DNA of 31,007 nucleotides from JAFGQJ01 sp964588525 (GCA_964588525.1 CAZPQC010000034.1:1-31007), one strand, 5' to 3'; counted from the first letter of the stretch, positions 7,029 through 14,341 are shown. Made by a program: numbers and translations. The notes: generated by a model from the sequence alone, not told the origin.

Positions 7029-7890
7029 TGACGGCCTCCCCGGCAAGCTGCTCCCGCCTTCTCTCCAGCTGCTCCAGCGCCCGCCGGGCCTCTTCCGTTC
7101 CCGGAGCCGGCCCGGTGTTGTGGTAGTTCACCACGTTCTCCATGAAATCGACGCCCCTGCCCTTCACCGTGTTGGCGATCAGCAGAGAGGGCTTACCCGC
7201 TTCGAAAGGCACGCTCCCGAGCACTTCGCTAAGCGCACCCAGATCATGACCGTCGACGCTTCTGCAGGCCCAACCGAAGGCTTTGAACTTGTCCGCGATC
7301 GGCTCGATGGAGAGGAGCTCTTCGGTATCGGCGTCGCTCTGCAGACCGTTGCGGTCGATGATCATGACGAAGTTTTCCAGCCGGTGATGGGCGGCGAACA
7401 GCGCCGACTCCCACACCACGCCTTCCTGGATCTCCCCGTCCCCCACGAGCACGAACACCCGGTGCCTCTTCCCGTCCGTTTTCGCGGCGACCGCCATGCC
7501 CAATCCGACGGGGGGACCGTGCCCCAGAGAGCCGGTTGCCAGCTCCACCCCGGGCAGGCCTTGAACCGGATGTCCTCCCAGGTACGAATTGAGGTCGTAG
7601 TAGGTGTCCAGAGTGGAAACGGGAAAGTAGCCGCGCTGGGCCAGGGTGGCGTAAAGGGCGGTGCAGGCGTGCCCCTTGCTGAGGAGAAAGCGGTCCCGCT
7701 CCGGGTGATGGGGATCGTCGGGATCCAGGCGCATCACGGCGAAAAACAGGGCCGTGAGGATCTCCACCATGGAGAGGGCGCCTCCCGAGTGCCCCTTACC
7801 CTTGCCAATGATCATCCGCATCACGTTGAGGCGGATCTCCGCGGCGTGTAGCTCCATCCGACGAGTATCAGGTTTTAAAGGTTCAAGCAT
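7018..7890 (-). CDS. Transketolase, N-terminal subunit (split enzyme)
   Basis: This 290-residue subunit holds the thiamine-pyrophosphate-binding domain. It shows KGKGHSGGALSMVEIL near residue 31, LSKGHACTALYATLA near residue 70, and GSLGHGPPVGLGMA near residue 120. The diphosphate and magnesium motif begins with GDGEIQEG and closes with the Asn of DRNGLQ about 30 residues later. It is useful only with the C-terminal subunit encoded just downstream. Such split transketolases are widespread in anaerobes and archaea. A promoter with TATCAT as -10 lies upstream, partly bracketed by an inverted repeat. The gene faces away from the TRAP operon's promoter and converges on that operon, so co-regulation is not implied. 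Confidence 0.92.
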   Translation of the reverse strand: MLEPLKPDTRRMELHAAEIRLNVMRMIIGKGKGHSGGALSMVEILTALFFAVMRLDPDDPHHPERDRFLLSKGHACTALYATLAQRGYFPVSTLDTYYDLNSYLGGHPVQGLPGVELATGSLGHGPPVGLGMAVAAKTDGKRHRVFVLVGDGEIQEGVVWESALFAAHHRLENFVMIIDRNGLQSDADTEELLSIEPIADKFKAFGWACRSVDGHDLGALSEVLGSVPFEAGKPSLLIANTVKGRGVDFMENVVNYHNTGPAPGTEEARRALEQLERRREQLAGEAVSGG

Positions 7891-7899
7891 TTCTTATGC

Positions 7900-7939
7900 A
7901 CCGTCCCTGAGTTGTGGATGATAGCACAAACGGGACGGT
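7900..7939. repeat. 8-base inverted repeat around the transketolase promoter
   Basis: ACCGTCCC (7900-7907) and GGGACGGT (7932-7939) are perfect inverted repeats 24 bases apart. One arm lies in the spacer between -35 and -10, the other in the 5' leader, so a bound protein or hairpin could affect initiation. Arms this short and far apart may also be chance. Confidence 0.35.
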
Positions 7940-7946
7940 TAGTCAG
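7918..7946 (-). promoter_or_regulatory. Promoter of the split transketolase operon
   Basis: On the minus strand CTGACT (7946-7941) and TATCAT (7923-7918) are 17 bases apart, four and five of six consensus matches. The predicted start lies near 7911, about 20 bases before the ATG at 7890. Confidence 0.5.
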
Positions 7947-7994
7947 GGGGCTGCAAAATCCACCGTCAAAATCCGCTTGTCTACACAATCAGAT

Positions 7995-9341
7995 CTATAC
8001 CAGCCCCTGGTCGATCATGGAATCGGCAACCTTCTTGAAGCCGGCGATGTTGGCGCCGTTGACGTAGTTCCCCGCAGCACCGTACTCCTCCGCGGCCAGA
8101 CGGCAGGCCTGATGGATGTTGATCATGATGCTGTGCAGCTTGGAATCCACCTCCTCCCGGGACCAGCTCATGTGCATGCTGTTCTGGGCCATCTCCAGAC
8201 CGGAACAGGCCACGCCCCCGGCGTTGGCCGCCTTGGCCGGTCCGAACAGCACGCCCTTGGAGATCAGAAACTCCGTTGCCTCCAGGGTCGTGGGCATGTT
8301 GGCCCCTTCGGACATGCAGATGCAGCCCTTCTCAACAAGAGCCTTGGCATCCTCCAGGTCCACCTCGTTCTGGGTGGCCGAAGGCAGGGCAATCTCCACC
8401 TCGGTCAAACCCCAGGGACGCTTACCCTCGGCGTACTTGGCCTTTTTGTAGGTCTGCGCGTATTCCTTGATCCGGCCGCGGCGGATGTTCTTCAGCTCCA
8501 TGACGAACTCCCACTTCTCCTCATCCACACCGTCCTCATCCACGATGGTTCCGTTGGAATCGGAGAGGGTCACCACTTTGGCTCCAAGCTGGTTGAGCTT
8601 TTGAATCGTGTATTGGGCCACGTTTCCCGAACCGGACACCGCCACCCGTTTCCCCTCGAAGTTCATGTCTTTGGTACCCAGCATCTCCTGGGCGAAGTAG
8701 ACGTTGCCGAAGCCGGTGGCTTCCGGGCGGATCAGACTTCCACCCCAGTTCAAGCCCTTGCCGGTGAACACCCCTTCGAAGAGGTTGCGCAGGCGTTTGT
8801 ACTGGCCGAACATGTAGCCGATCTCCCGGCCACCCACACCGATGTCCCCGGCAGGCACGTCCGTGTTGGCGCCGATGTGGCGGAACAGCTCGTTCATGAA
8901 ACTCTGGCAGAAGCGCATCACCTCCTCGTCACTCTTACCCTTGGGATCGAAGTCGCTTCCCCCCTTGCCGCCGCCCATGGCCAGGCCGGTGAGGCTGTTC
9001 TTGAAGGTCTGTTCGAAACCGAGGAACTTGAGGATGCTCAGGTTCACGGAGGGGTGAAAGCGGATGCCCCCCTTGTAGGGCCCGATGGCGCTGTTGAACT
9101 CGATGCGATAGGCCCGGTTGACGTGATAGTCTCCCCGATCATCCTGCCAGGGAACGCGAAAGGTGATCACCCGCTCCGGTTCGATCAGCCGCTCGAGGAT
9201 CGCCGCCTTGCGGTACTTGGGATCTCGTTCCACCACCATGGCCAAAGAGCCGAGCACCTCCCGAACGGCCTGCAAGAACTCCTTTTCCCAGGGATATCGT
9301 TTGCTCACCTGTTCGATCACATCGTTCACATAATTGCCCAT
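7995..9341 (-). CDS. gdhA: Glutamate dehydrogenase, hexameric NADP type
   Basis: The enzyme interconverts 2-oxoglutarate plus ammonia and glutamate in the cytoplasm. The 448-residue length and sequence match the bacterial small hexameric class. The substrate region reads NSAIGPYKGGIRFHPSVN, and the catalytic-Lys region reads LAMGGGKGGSDFDPKGKS. DVPAGDIGVGGREIGYMFGQ follows, and the nucleotide-binding glycine loop is VAVSGSGNVAQY. The NADP preference is inferred from overall resemblance to GdhA rather than read from a residue. ATG 9341 has GGAGGAGG five bases upstream; a TTG at 9356 in frame would lie inside that site. The gene stands alone, with an AT-rich promoter region upstream. Confidence 0.95.
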   Translation of the reverse strand: MGNYVNDVIEQVSKRYPWEKEFLQAVREVLGSLAMVVERDPKYRKAAILERLIEPERVITFRVPWQDDRGDYHVNRAYRIEFNSAIGPYKGGIRFHPSVNLSILKFLGFEQTFKNSLTGLAMGGGKGGSDFDPKGKSDEEVMRFCQSFMNELFRHIGANTDVPAGDIGVGGREIGYMFGQYKRLRNLFEGVFTGKGLNWGGSLIRPEATGFGNVYFAQEMLGTKDMNFEGKRVAVSGSGNVAQYTIQKLNQLGAKVVTLSDSNGTIVDEDGVDEEKWEFVMELKNIRRGRIKEYAQTYKKAKYAEGKRPWGLTEVEIALPSATQNEVDLEDAKALVEKGCICMSEGANMPTTLEATEFLISKGVLFGPAKAANAGGVACSGLEMAQNSMHMSWSREEVDSKLHSIMINIHQACRLAAEEYGAAGNYVNGANIAGFKKVADSMIDQGLV

Positions 9342-9384
9342 GATTGCCTCCTCCAAAGTTTTGTTCAGCGCCTGCGAAATTGGC

Positions 9385-9475
9385 TGTTCTTTTTTTCAAT
9401 TTTAAATCAAAATTTTGTTTTAAACAATATTCCTCTGAAAGGATTTTTGAAGATTTGCTCGATTTTCTTCTGACT
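9385..9475. other. AT-rich upstream region of glutamate dehydrogenase
   Basis: About 90 bases are strikingly AT-rich against GC-rich surroundings and contain the palindrome CAAAATTTTG (9408-9417). Such a tract can act as an UP-element or a binding site for bending proteins at the gdhA promoter. No coding capacity of note is seen between the Mrp-like gene and gdhA. Confidence 0.5.
9399..9427 (-). promoter_or_regulatory. Candidate gdhA promoter
   Basis: On the minus strand TTGTTT (9427-9422) and TAAAAT (9404-9399) are 17 bases apart inside the AT-rich tract. The -10 matches five of six consensus bases and the -35 only three. The leader to ATG 9341 would be about 50 bases. Confidence 0.4.
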
Positions 9476-9520
9476 GGTGAGAATGGATTTCTGAGGATAC
9501 AGGGAGTGCGGCCGGTGGAA

Positions 9521-10267
9521 TCAACGGGCCGCTGGGGCGATCCGGGCTGTGATCGAGCGGATGCCGTCCGCCAGCGTCTCGGGCAGAGGATTCCCCCGAG
9601 CAGCCGCCGCCAGAAGATCGTCGATGCCCTCCTCGAAGGGAACCGAGCCCAGCAGGGTGGTACCGTATGTCTCGGCCAGCTGCGCCGCCTGGGAGTCGGT
9701 GCCGGAACGAACCATGTTCTCGATCACTCCGACCATGGGCACCTTCAATTCACTGAGCATGGCGAGAAGCCGCTCCACAACGTGCAGTACCAACCGGGAC
9801 GGCGTGGTGACAACCAGAAACTCCGGATGCCGCAGATAGCGCAGCACATCGAAGATCTCGTCGCCGATGCCGGGGGGCATATCGATCAGGAGGATATCCA
9901 GAGGATCCCAGATCGTGATCGCCAACAGCTCCAGCATCGCCTGACTGACTTCGCTGCCCCGCAACGGTACCGCATGCTCCCGGCTGAAAGCGACAAAGCT
10001 CATGAAATCCAGGTTGCCCGCCCGAAGAGGTTTGATCCCGGATTCTTCCTCGGGAAAGTCCAGCCGGACGTCCAGGAGCAGGTGGGCCGAGGCGCCCTGG
10101 AAGTCCAGATCCAGAAGACCGGTCCGGTACCCTCTCTGGGCGAAGCTCAGGGCCAAGAGGGCTGCGCATACGCTCTTGCCCACACCGCCCTTGGCGCTGG
10201 ATACGGGGATGATGCGCCCCACCGGCTCCAGGCGTTTGCCGATCACATCGAGCCGGGGGTCAATCAT
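9521..10267 (-). CDS. Mrp/MinD-like P-loop ATPase lacking the Fe-S cysteines
   Basis: This is a 248-residue deviant-Walker ATPase. The first motif is SSAKGGVGKS (residues 23-32), then LLDLDFQGAS, then the Walker B-like ILLIDMPPGIGDE, and VIENM in the C-terminal third. These mark the Mrp/NBP35 branch of MinD-like proteins. Canonical Mrp carries a CxxC after VIENM that binds a transferable Fe-S cluster; here that stretch reads VIENMVRSGTDSQAAQL and the whole protein has only one Cys, at residue 34. It is therefore unlikely to be an Fe-S carrier. It overlaps hypA by eight bases, so the pair is translationally coupled. The family also includes ATPases that help insert nickel (CooC), so a metallochaperone ATPase partnering HypA is a reasonable inference. 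Confidence 0.82.
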   Translation of the reverse strand: MIDPRLDVIGKRLEPVGRIIPVSSAKGGVGKSVCAALLALSFAQRGYRTGLLDLDFQGASAHLLLDVRLDFPEEESGIKPLRAGNLDFMSFVAFSREHAVPLRGSEVSQAMLELLAITIWDPLDILLIDMPPGIGDEIFDVLRYLRHPEFLVVTTPSRLVLHVVERLLAMLSELKVPMVGVIENMVRSGTDSQAAQLAETYGTTLLGSVPFEEGIDDLLAAAARGNPLPETLADGIRSITARIAPAAR

Positions 10268-10667
10268 CGCTCAAGTCTATGGATTTGATAGTGACGCCCC
10301 GTCCCCTCTCCAGGACAAAGTCGGGGCTTCCACAGGCAGGGCAGCGCATGTACACGTGCGCCGCCTCCGGAAGGAAGTGAATCGCCTCCAGCTCCTCCTC
10401 CCCCAGGCCCGCATGCTCCTCCAGGAGCCATTCGCTGCCGCAGGCGTTGCAGCGAAACGACGCCTTTTCTGTTTCGAAGTGAAACACATCGTAGCTGAAG
10501 GGGCGCTCGGAGAGCAGATTCTGCAAACCCATCGAAAACACCTCCATCTCGATGCGCTGCAGTTCCCCGATGAGCACCTGCACGGACAGTACCCGCTTGC
10601 GGCCGTTTTCCTCGTACAGACGCTCGACCGTGGAAATCACGGCGTCCGCCAATGCCCACTCGTGCAT
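10260..10667 (-). CDS. hypA: HypA-type nickel metallochaperone
   Basis: This 135-residue protein has the diagnostic N-terminal MHE, with His2 the nickel ligand, and the family fold LADAVISTVER...VQVLIGELQ. The zinc ribbon is made by CNAC (73-76) and CPAC (109-112). HypA delivers Ni(II) to the [NiFe]-hydrogenase maturation machinery, normally with the GTPase HypB. No hypB, hydrogenase or urease gene is in the window; the partner directly downstream is a Mrp-like ATPase. Its ATG follows immediately after the upstream gene's stop codon, and its end overlaps the ATPase gene by eight bases. Confidence 0.9.
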   Translation of the reverse strand: MHEWALADAVISTVERLYEENGRKRVLSVQVLIGELQRIEMEVFSMGLQNLLSERPFSYDVFHFETEKASFRCNACGSEWLLEEHAGLGEEELEAIHFLPEAAHVYMRCPACGSPDFVLERGRGVTIKSIDLSDD

Positions 10668-11057
10668 CTACTCGTTCTCGAGACGGGAGATGATCTCCGG
10701 AAACTCGTACACGACCAGGCCGTTGTCCTCTACCTCCATGCGGACGTGCGTCCCGTCGACCATGCCGTTGATCACCTCCTCCGCCTCCCGGATGCCCAAA
10801 TCCGTCTCCAGGACGATATCGGAGATGGTCAACCTGCCCGCGTGTTCGAAGGCGATCCGGAAGATCCGATTTTCGATACCCCGCGCCCTGGCGGGAGGGG
10901 AGAAGTCGAATCCATCGTGCAGCCGCCAGCGCTCCCGGGAGTTGAGGCGACTTGGGTTGTTGAACAGCTCATTGAAGAAGCGTATGCCGAACCGGAAGAT
11001 CAGAAATATGAACAGTGCCGGGAACAGAATCCCGACGAAAAAAAACCCGTTAACCAT
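10668..11057 (-). CDS. Membrane-anchored winged-helix-like protein, function unknown
   Basis: This 129-residue protein has one N-terminal transmembrane segment (about residues 4-24, very rich in Phe and Ile). A polar linker follows, then a C-terminal domain from about residue 62. In that domain IENRIFRIAFEHAGRLTISD and the following DLGIREAEEVINGMVDG look like a small winged helix, as in other conserved spirochaetal proteins of unknown function. It may recruit or regulate partners at the membrane; no enzymatic motif is seen. Its ATG overlaps the ArsR stop codon (TGATG) and its stop directly abuts the HypA start, so it belongs to the four-gene operon. A GTG at 11060 is an alternative start. 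Confidence 0.6.
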   Translation of the reverse strand: MVNGFFFVGILFPALFIFLIFRFGIRFFNELFNNPSRLNSRERWRLHDGFDFSPPARARGIENRIFRIAFEHAGRLTISDIVLETDLGIREAEEVINGMVDGTHVRMEVEDNGLVVYEFPEIISRLENE

Positions 11058-11374
11058 CACGAGCGATCCTTCTGGATGCTCTTAATCTTTTCTTTGAGCT
11101 CGTCGACCGAATCGGCCATCGTGCTAACCAGGGTACGGATAAAGGGATCGCTTACCTTGTACACCCGCTTGTTGCCGTGCACCTCGGAGCTTACGATTCC
11201 CCTGCGTTTCAGCACGGCCAGATGCTGGGAGACCACCGGCTGGGACTGCTCCAGACAGTTCCACAGCTCCGACACGCAGGTTTCCTCGCCCAATTGAATG
11301 GCACAGAGTATCTTCAGCCGCAGAGGGTGTCCGCAGGCTTTCATCATTGACGCTAGTTCGTCGATATTTGCCAT
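11057..11374 (-). CDS. ArsR-family transcriptional regulator
   Basis: This 105-residue winged-helix regulator contains HPLRLKILCAI, then the recognition region SQPVVSQHLAVLKRRGIVSS, and VHGNKRVYKVSDP in the wing. Cys residues in ETCVSELWNC, just before the recognition helix, stand near the region where metal-sensing ArsR proteins hold their metal site, but the classical ELCVCDL motif is not present. First gene of the operon with the membrane protein, HypA and the Mrp-like ATPase, so metal-responsive autoregulation is plausible. ATG 11374 is preferred because the family N-terminus begins there and a promoter ends ten bases upstream; there is no Shine-Dalgarno sequence. GTG 11419 would extend into promoter sequence. 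Confidence 0.82.
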   Translation of the reverse strand: MANIDELASMMKACGHPLRLKILCAIQLGEETCVSELWNCLEQSQPVVSQHLAVLKRRGIVSSEVHGNKRVYKVSDPFIRTLVSTMADSVDELKEKIKSIQKDRS

Positions 11375-11384
11375 ATTACTATAT

Positions 11385-11413
11385 AGCATAACTCGTTTAT
11401 AACAATTGGGCAA
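11385..11413 (-). promoter_or_regulatory. Promoter of the ArsR-HypA-Mrp operon
   Basis: On the minus strand TTGCCC (11413-11408) and TATGCT (11390-11385) are 17 bases apart, four of six consensus matches in each. The start codon at 11374 follows ten bases after the -10 box, which suggests a nearly leaderless mRNA. The palindrome CTATATAG overlaps the end of the -10 region and may belong to an ArsR site. Confidence 0.4.
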
Positions 11414-11442
11414 GCACACGGGCGTTGTTGTTTCAGGCCTTG

Positions 11443-11471
11443 TTGATTGCCCTTTCCATTTTCACTATATT
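11443..11471 (+). promoter_or_regulatory. Promoter of the cysteine desulfurase-thiI operon
   Basis: TTGATT (11443-11448) and TATATT (11466-11471) are 17 bases apart. The leader to ATG 11492 would be roughly 14 bases and has no Shine-Dalgarno sequence. It is divergent from the arsR promoter. Confidence 0.55.
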
Positions 11472-11491
11472 TCCTAAAATAGTTATCAACC

Positions 11492-12670
11492 ATGAGTTCG
11501 ATTTACCTCGACTGGGCAGCCACGGCTCCACCGGATCCGGAAATCCAGGGACAAGTTCAGCGGATCGCGCAAACGATCTACGCAAACCCTTCAGCCGCGC
11601 ACGGTCCGGGGCGGGAGGCGGAAAAACGCCTGGGCGACTGCCGGCGCCGGATGGCCGACCTGCTCGGCTGCAACCCATCCGAGGTGGTGTTCACCTCCGG
11701 TGCAACCGAGTCGAACAACATGGTTCTTTTTTCCCTCCTGCACAAGAAGCAGGACCGCCGCATCCTCGTCAGCGGAATCGAGCATCCCTCCATCTACGAA
11801 CCCGCCCAAACATTGAAGCGGCTGGGGTTCGAGGTCACCCAGGTAGCGGCGGATTCTACCGGAAGGATCGATCCCGAGCGCATTCTCTCCGCCCTGGATG
11901 ATCGAACCGTTCTGGTAGCGGTGATGCTTGTAAACAATGAAACCGGCAGGGTTCAGCCTGTAGGTGAAATCGCCGAAGCGGTCCGGGACTACCAGAAGCG
12001 CAGCGGCAAGAAGATTCTGCTGCACAGCGATGCGGTCCAGGCTTTCGGTAAGATCCCCTTCGACCCCTGCCGGCTCGACGTGGACAGCGCGGCCTTGAGC
12101 GCCCATAAGATAGGCGGGCCCCGGGGAGCCGGCGCCCTGTTCGTGCGCGGGGGACGGATGCAGCAGTTCCTCTTCAGCGGCGGCGGGCAGGAGTACGGCA
12201 TGAGACCGGGCACGGAAAACCTACCCGGGATCTTTGGTTTCGTTCTGGCCGCGGAGAAAGCCCTCGGCGCGATGGAAGAAAATCTCAGACGCGCCGAAGC
12301 GGCCGGGAGGACCTTGATCGAAGAACTCGAACGGCTTCCCGGCGTAGCACTGATCCCGGCAGATCGCCCCGCCGGCGGAGCCGGGGATTACTCGCCCTAC
12401 ATACTCAATCTCGCCATCCCCCCTATACCCGGAGAAGTGCTGGTCCGTGTTTTAGAGGAGGAGGGGTTCATAGTGTCCACCGGATCGGCCTGCTCCTCGA
12501 AGAAGAAGGACCGCTTCCGGGTGCTGGAGAACATGGGTATCCCGCGGCGGATGGCTTTCTCCGCCCTGCGCGTTTCCACGGGGCCGGGCGTGGGCAGCGC
12601 CGAGTTGTCGGCTCTGGCCGGGGCGCTCGCGCGCAGGGTCCCGGAGCTCATAAAGGCCACCAGGGGTTGA
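11492..12670 (+). CDS. Cysteine desulfurase (NifS/IscS family), likely dedicated to ThiI
   Basis: This 392-residue PLP enzyme takes sulfur from L-cysteine as a persulfide. The N-terminus YLDWAATAP is followed by SGATESNN (69-76). His98 in IEHPS, the PLP lysine K206 in SAHKIGGPRG, RPGTEN (238-243) and the catalytic Cys334 in STGSACSSKKK are all present. The gene overlaps the thiI reading region, with thiI starting two bases after its stop codon. In Bacillus subtilis the desulfurase NifZ is paired in the same way with a ThiI lacking a rhodanese domain, so tRNA thiolation rather than general Fe-S assembly is the likely role. No iscU or other Fe-S scaffold is nearby. Confidence 0.92.
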   Translation: MSSIYLDWAATAPPDPEIQGQVQRIAQTIYANPSAAHGPGREAEKRLGDCRRRMADLLGCNPSEVVFTSGATESNNMVLFSLLHKKQDRRILVSGIEHPSIYEPAQTLKRLGFEVTQVAADSTGRIDPERILSALDDRTVLVAVMLVNNETGRVQPVGEIAEAVRDYQKRSGKKILLHSDAVQAFGKIPFDPCRLDVDSAALSAHKIGGPRGAGALFVRGGRMQQFLFSGGGQEYGMRPGTENLPGIFGFVLAAEKALGAMEENLRRAEAAGRTLIEELERLPGVALIPADRPAGGAGDYSPYILNLAIPPIPGEVLVRVLEEEGFIVSTGSACSSKKKDRFRVLENMGIPRRMAFSALRVSTGPGVGSAELSALAGALARRVPELIKATRG

Positions 12671-12672
12671 GC

Positions 12673-13848
12673 ATGGACTCCCTCTACCTGATCAAATACG
12701 GCGAGCTCTCGCTCAAGGGGAAGAACCGGGGCGAGTTCGAGGCACGGCTTCGGGAAGACATTCGTTCGAAGCTCGCCGCCGTGCCTATACGGCTTCGCAG
12801 GGAGTGGGGCCGATTGTACCTGTATCCCCCCGCCGGGCAAAAATTGGAGGAGTCTGCACGGACGATCGAAAATACCCTGGCCCGCACCTTCGGGATCGTC
12901 GGCTTTGCCAAGAGCCTCGTCGTGGCTCAGGATATCGAAGAGATCAAAAAGGCCTCCACTCTGCTGTCTGAAGAATTGGCGGCCAGCCGAGGCAAACGCT
13001 TCAAGATCGAAACCCGTCGATCCGACAAGAGCTTTCCCCACAGCTCCTATGAGATCTGCTGCATCCTGGGCGATCATCTGCGCAGCCGCTATCCCGACCT
13101 GCGGGTCGATCTGAACCGGCCGGATTGGATCCTCCAGGTCGAGGTCCGCAGCCGGGTCTACCTATACGGACCGCAGATCAAGGCTCCCGGCGGACTTCCG
13201 TCGGGCGTAAGCGGCCGGGGCTTGCTCCTGCTGTCGGGGGGAATCGACTCGCCGGTAGCCGGCTACCTCATGGCCAAGAGGGGTCTTGCCTTGGACGCCG
13301 TGTACTTTCACACGCCCCCCTACACCTCCGAGCAGGCCAGGGAGAAGGTACAACAGCTGGCCGGGATTCTCTCCGGCTACATTACGGGCTTGAGCCTCTG
13401 GGTGGTGCCGTTCACCGCCATACAGCTGAAGATCAACGGCCTGGCCCGAAAAGAGGCGACCACCCTCCTGGTACGGGCGGCCATGATGGCGATTGCCGAT
13501 CGCCTGGCCCATCTGCATGACCATGACTGCCTGGTGACCGGGGAGAGTCTCGGGCAGGTAGCCAGCCAGACCGTGCAGAGTCTGCACTTCACCGGAAGCT
13601 ACACGGGGCTGCCCCTGTTTCGCCCTCTGATCGGAATGGATAAAGAGGAGATCGTCCGGGCGGCTCAGGATATCGGAACGTACCAGACCTCGATTCTGCC
13701 CTATGAGGATTGCTGCACCCTGTTTGCCCCTCAACATCCGGAAGTCCGTCCAAGGATCGACAGGATGGTCAGCGCCTTCCGGTCACTCGATTTGGAGGAT
13801 CTGCTGAGCACAGCCGTGGAGGAAAGCGAGGTTTCAGTCGCCGGATGA
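12673..13848 (+). CDS. thiI: tRNA 4-thiouridine synthetase ThiI, without rhodanese domain
   Basis: This 391-residue protein has an N-terminal ferredoxin-like plus THUMP region (residues 1-165). A PP-loop adenylation domain follows, with SGGIDSPVAGYLMAKRG from residue 188. ThiI adenylates uridine 8 of tRNA and replaces the oxygen with sulfur. The Cys in PYEDCCTLFAPQHP matches the acceptor region near the end of the core enzyme. It stops where the rhodanese domain of the enterobacterial protein would begin, so sulfur must be passed in by the adjacent desulfurase. ATG 12673 has AGGGG six bases upstream. Its last 15 bases overlap the convergent FmdB gene. Confidence 0.94.
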   Translation: MDSLYLIKYGELSLKGKNRGEFEARLREDIRSKLAAVPIRLRREWGRLYLYPPAGQKLEESARTIENTLARTFGIVGFAKSLVVAQDIEEIKKASTLLSEELAASRGKRFKIETRRSDKSFPHSSYEICCILGDHLRSRYPDLRVDLNRPDWILQVEVRSRVYLYGPQIKAPGGLPSGVSGRGLLLLSGGIDSPVAGYLMAKRGLALDAVYFHTPPYTSEQAREKVQQLAGILSGYITGLSLWVVPFTAIQLKINGLARKEATTLLVRAAMMAIADRLAHLHDHDCLVTGESLGQVASQTVQSLHFTGSYTGLPLFRPLIGMDKEEIVRAAQDIGTYQTSILPYEDCCTLFAPQHPEVRPRIDRMVSAFRSLDLEDLLSTAVEESEVSVAG

Positions 13849-14145
13849 TTCGCCGGATGAGCTCTTGCTTTCGCCGGAGGTGGATTTGGTCTCCGGCTTG
13901 CTATCCTTGGGCTTGGAGGAGCCGTTGCCGCCGGTGACAGCGGAGGAGCCGCTAATGGCGGAGGAGCGCTTGTAGTCCGTGGTGTAGAAACCGCTTCCCT
14001 TGAAGATGATGCCCATGCCGCCCCCGAACAACCGGCGAACAGCTTTCCCGCACTTGGGGCACTTCTTGATCGGTTCTTCGGTGATGCTCTGGAACTCTTC
14101 AAAACGATGTTTGCAGGATCTGCATTCGTACTCGTACGTGGGCAT
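13834..14145 (-). CDS. FmdB-family zinc-ribbon protein
   Basis: This 103-residue protein starts MPTYEYECRSCKHRF, the usual FmdB opening. Its zinc ribbon uses CRSC (8-11) and CPKC (29-32), followed by RRLFGGGMGIIFKGSGFY. The last 45 residues are low-complexity Ser, Lys, Gly and Glu and are probably disordered. The family is thought to be regulatory, but its function in most bacteria is unknown. ATG 14145 has AGGAG six bases upstream; a longer frame to 14238 does not match the family. The 3' end overlaps thiI on the other strand by 15 bases. Confidence 0.85.
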   Translation of the reverse strand: MPTYEYECRSCKHRFEEFQSITEEPIKKCPKCGKAVRRLFGGGMGIIFKGSGFYTTDYKRSSAISGSSAVTGGNGSSKPKDSKPETKSTSGESKSSSGESSGD

Positions 14146-14180
14146 CTGGCACTCCTGAACACTTCGTAGATTTCGGCGAG

Positions 14181-14209
14181 AATTTACTACAAATTCCAGC
14201 CGGAGACAA
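14181..14209 (-). promoter_or_regulatory. Promoter of the FmdB-family gene
   Basis: On the minus strand TTGTCT (14209-14204) and TAAATT (14186-14181) are 17 bases apart, four of six consensus matches in each. The leader would be about 30 bases and includes the AGGAG ribosome-binding site. Confidence 0.4.
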
Positions 14210-14226
14210 CCCACCGGGAGCTGTGT

Positions 14227-14239
14227 GTTGGTTACCAAC
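14227..14239. promoter_or_regulatory. 13-base palindrome between the divergent FmdB and serpin promoters
   Basis: GTTGGT-T-ACCAAC is a perfect palindrome with six-base arms. It lies between the two -35 boxes, 17 bases from the fmdB one and 23 from the serpin one. This is a good site for an activator or dual regulator. The TTGGT/ACCAA half-sites resemble those of GntR-family operators, but no regulator gene is adjacent. Confidence 0.5.
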
Positions 14240-14262
14240 GCTCACCCGCCCTCCAGCCGCGC

Positions 14263-14291
14263 TTGACGGCGACAATCCCTCGTTCTAGAAT
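14263..14291 (+). promoter_or_regulatory. Sigma70 promoter of the serpin gene
   Basis: TTGACG (14263-14268) and TAGAAT (14286-14291) are 17 bases apart, five of six consensus matches in each. The leader to the ATG at 14374 would be about 75 bases and contains a hairpin over the ribosome-binding site. Confidence 0.7.
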
Positions 14292-14341
14292 TGTTGTAGC
14301 GCCGCAGGAGCGCGAGAATTGGCATGTCCCGCCCCCTGCTC

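Noticed and set aside
5276..7890. Sulfoquinovose transketolase pathway suggested by a sugar-isomerase-like SIS gene next to a split transketolase
   Set aside because: The transketolase genes are convergent with the TRAP operon, have their own promoter, and no sulfo-sugar enzyme is present. An ordinary pentose phosphate transketolase is the simpler reading.
9508..9532. Terminator at the end of the Mrp-like gene (GCGGCC and GGCCGC, six-base stem)
   Set aside because: The stem is short, spans the stop codon and has no T-run on the relevant strand.
9521..10267. Canonical Mrp/ApbC Fe-S cluster carrier
   Set aside because: The CxxC that binds the cluster is absent, and the protein contains only one cysteine.
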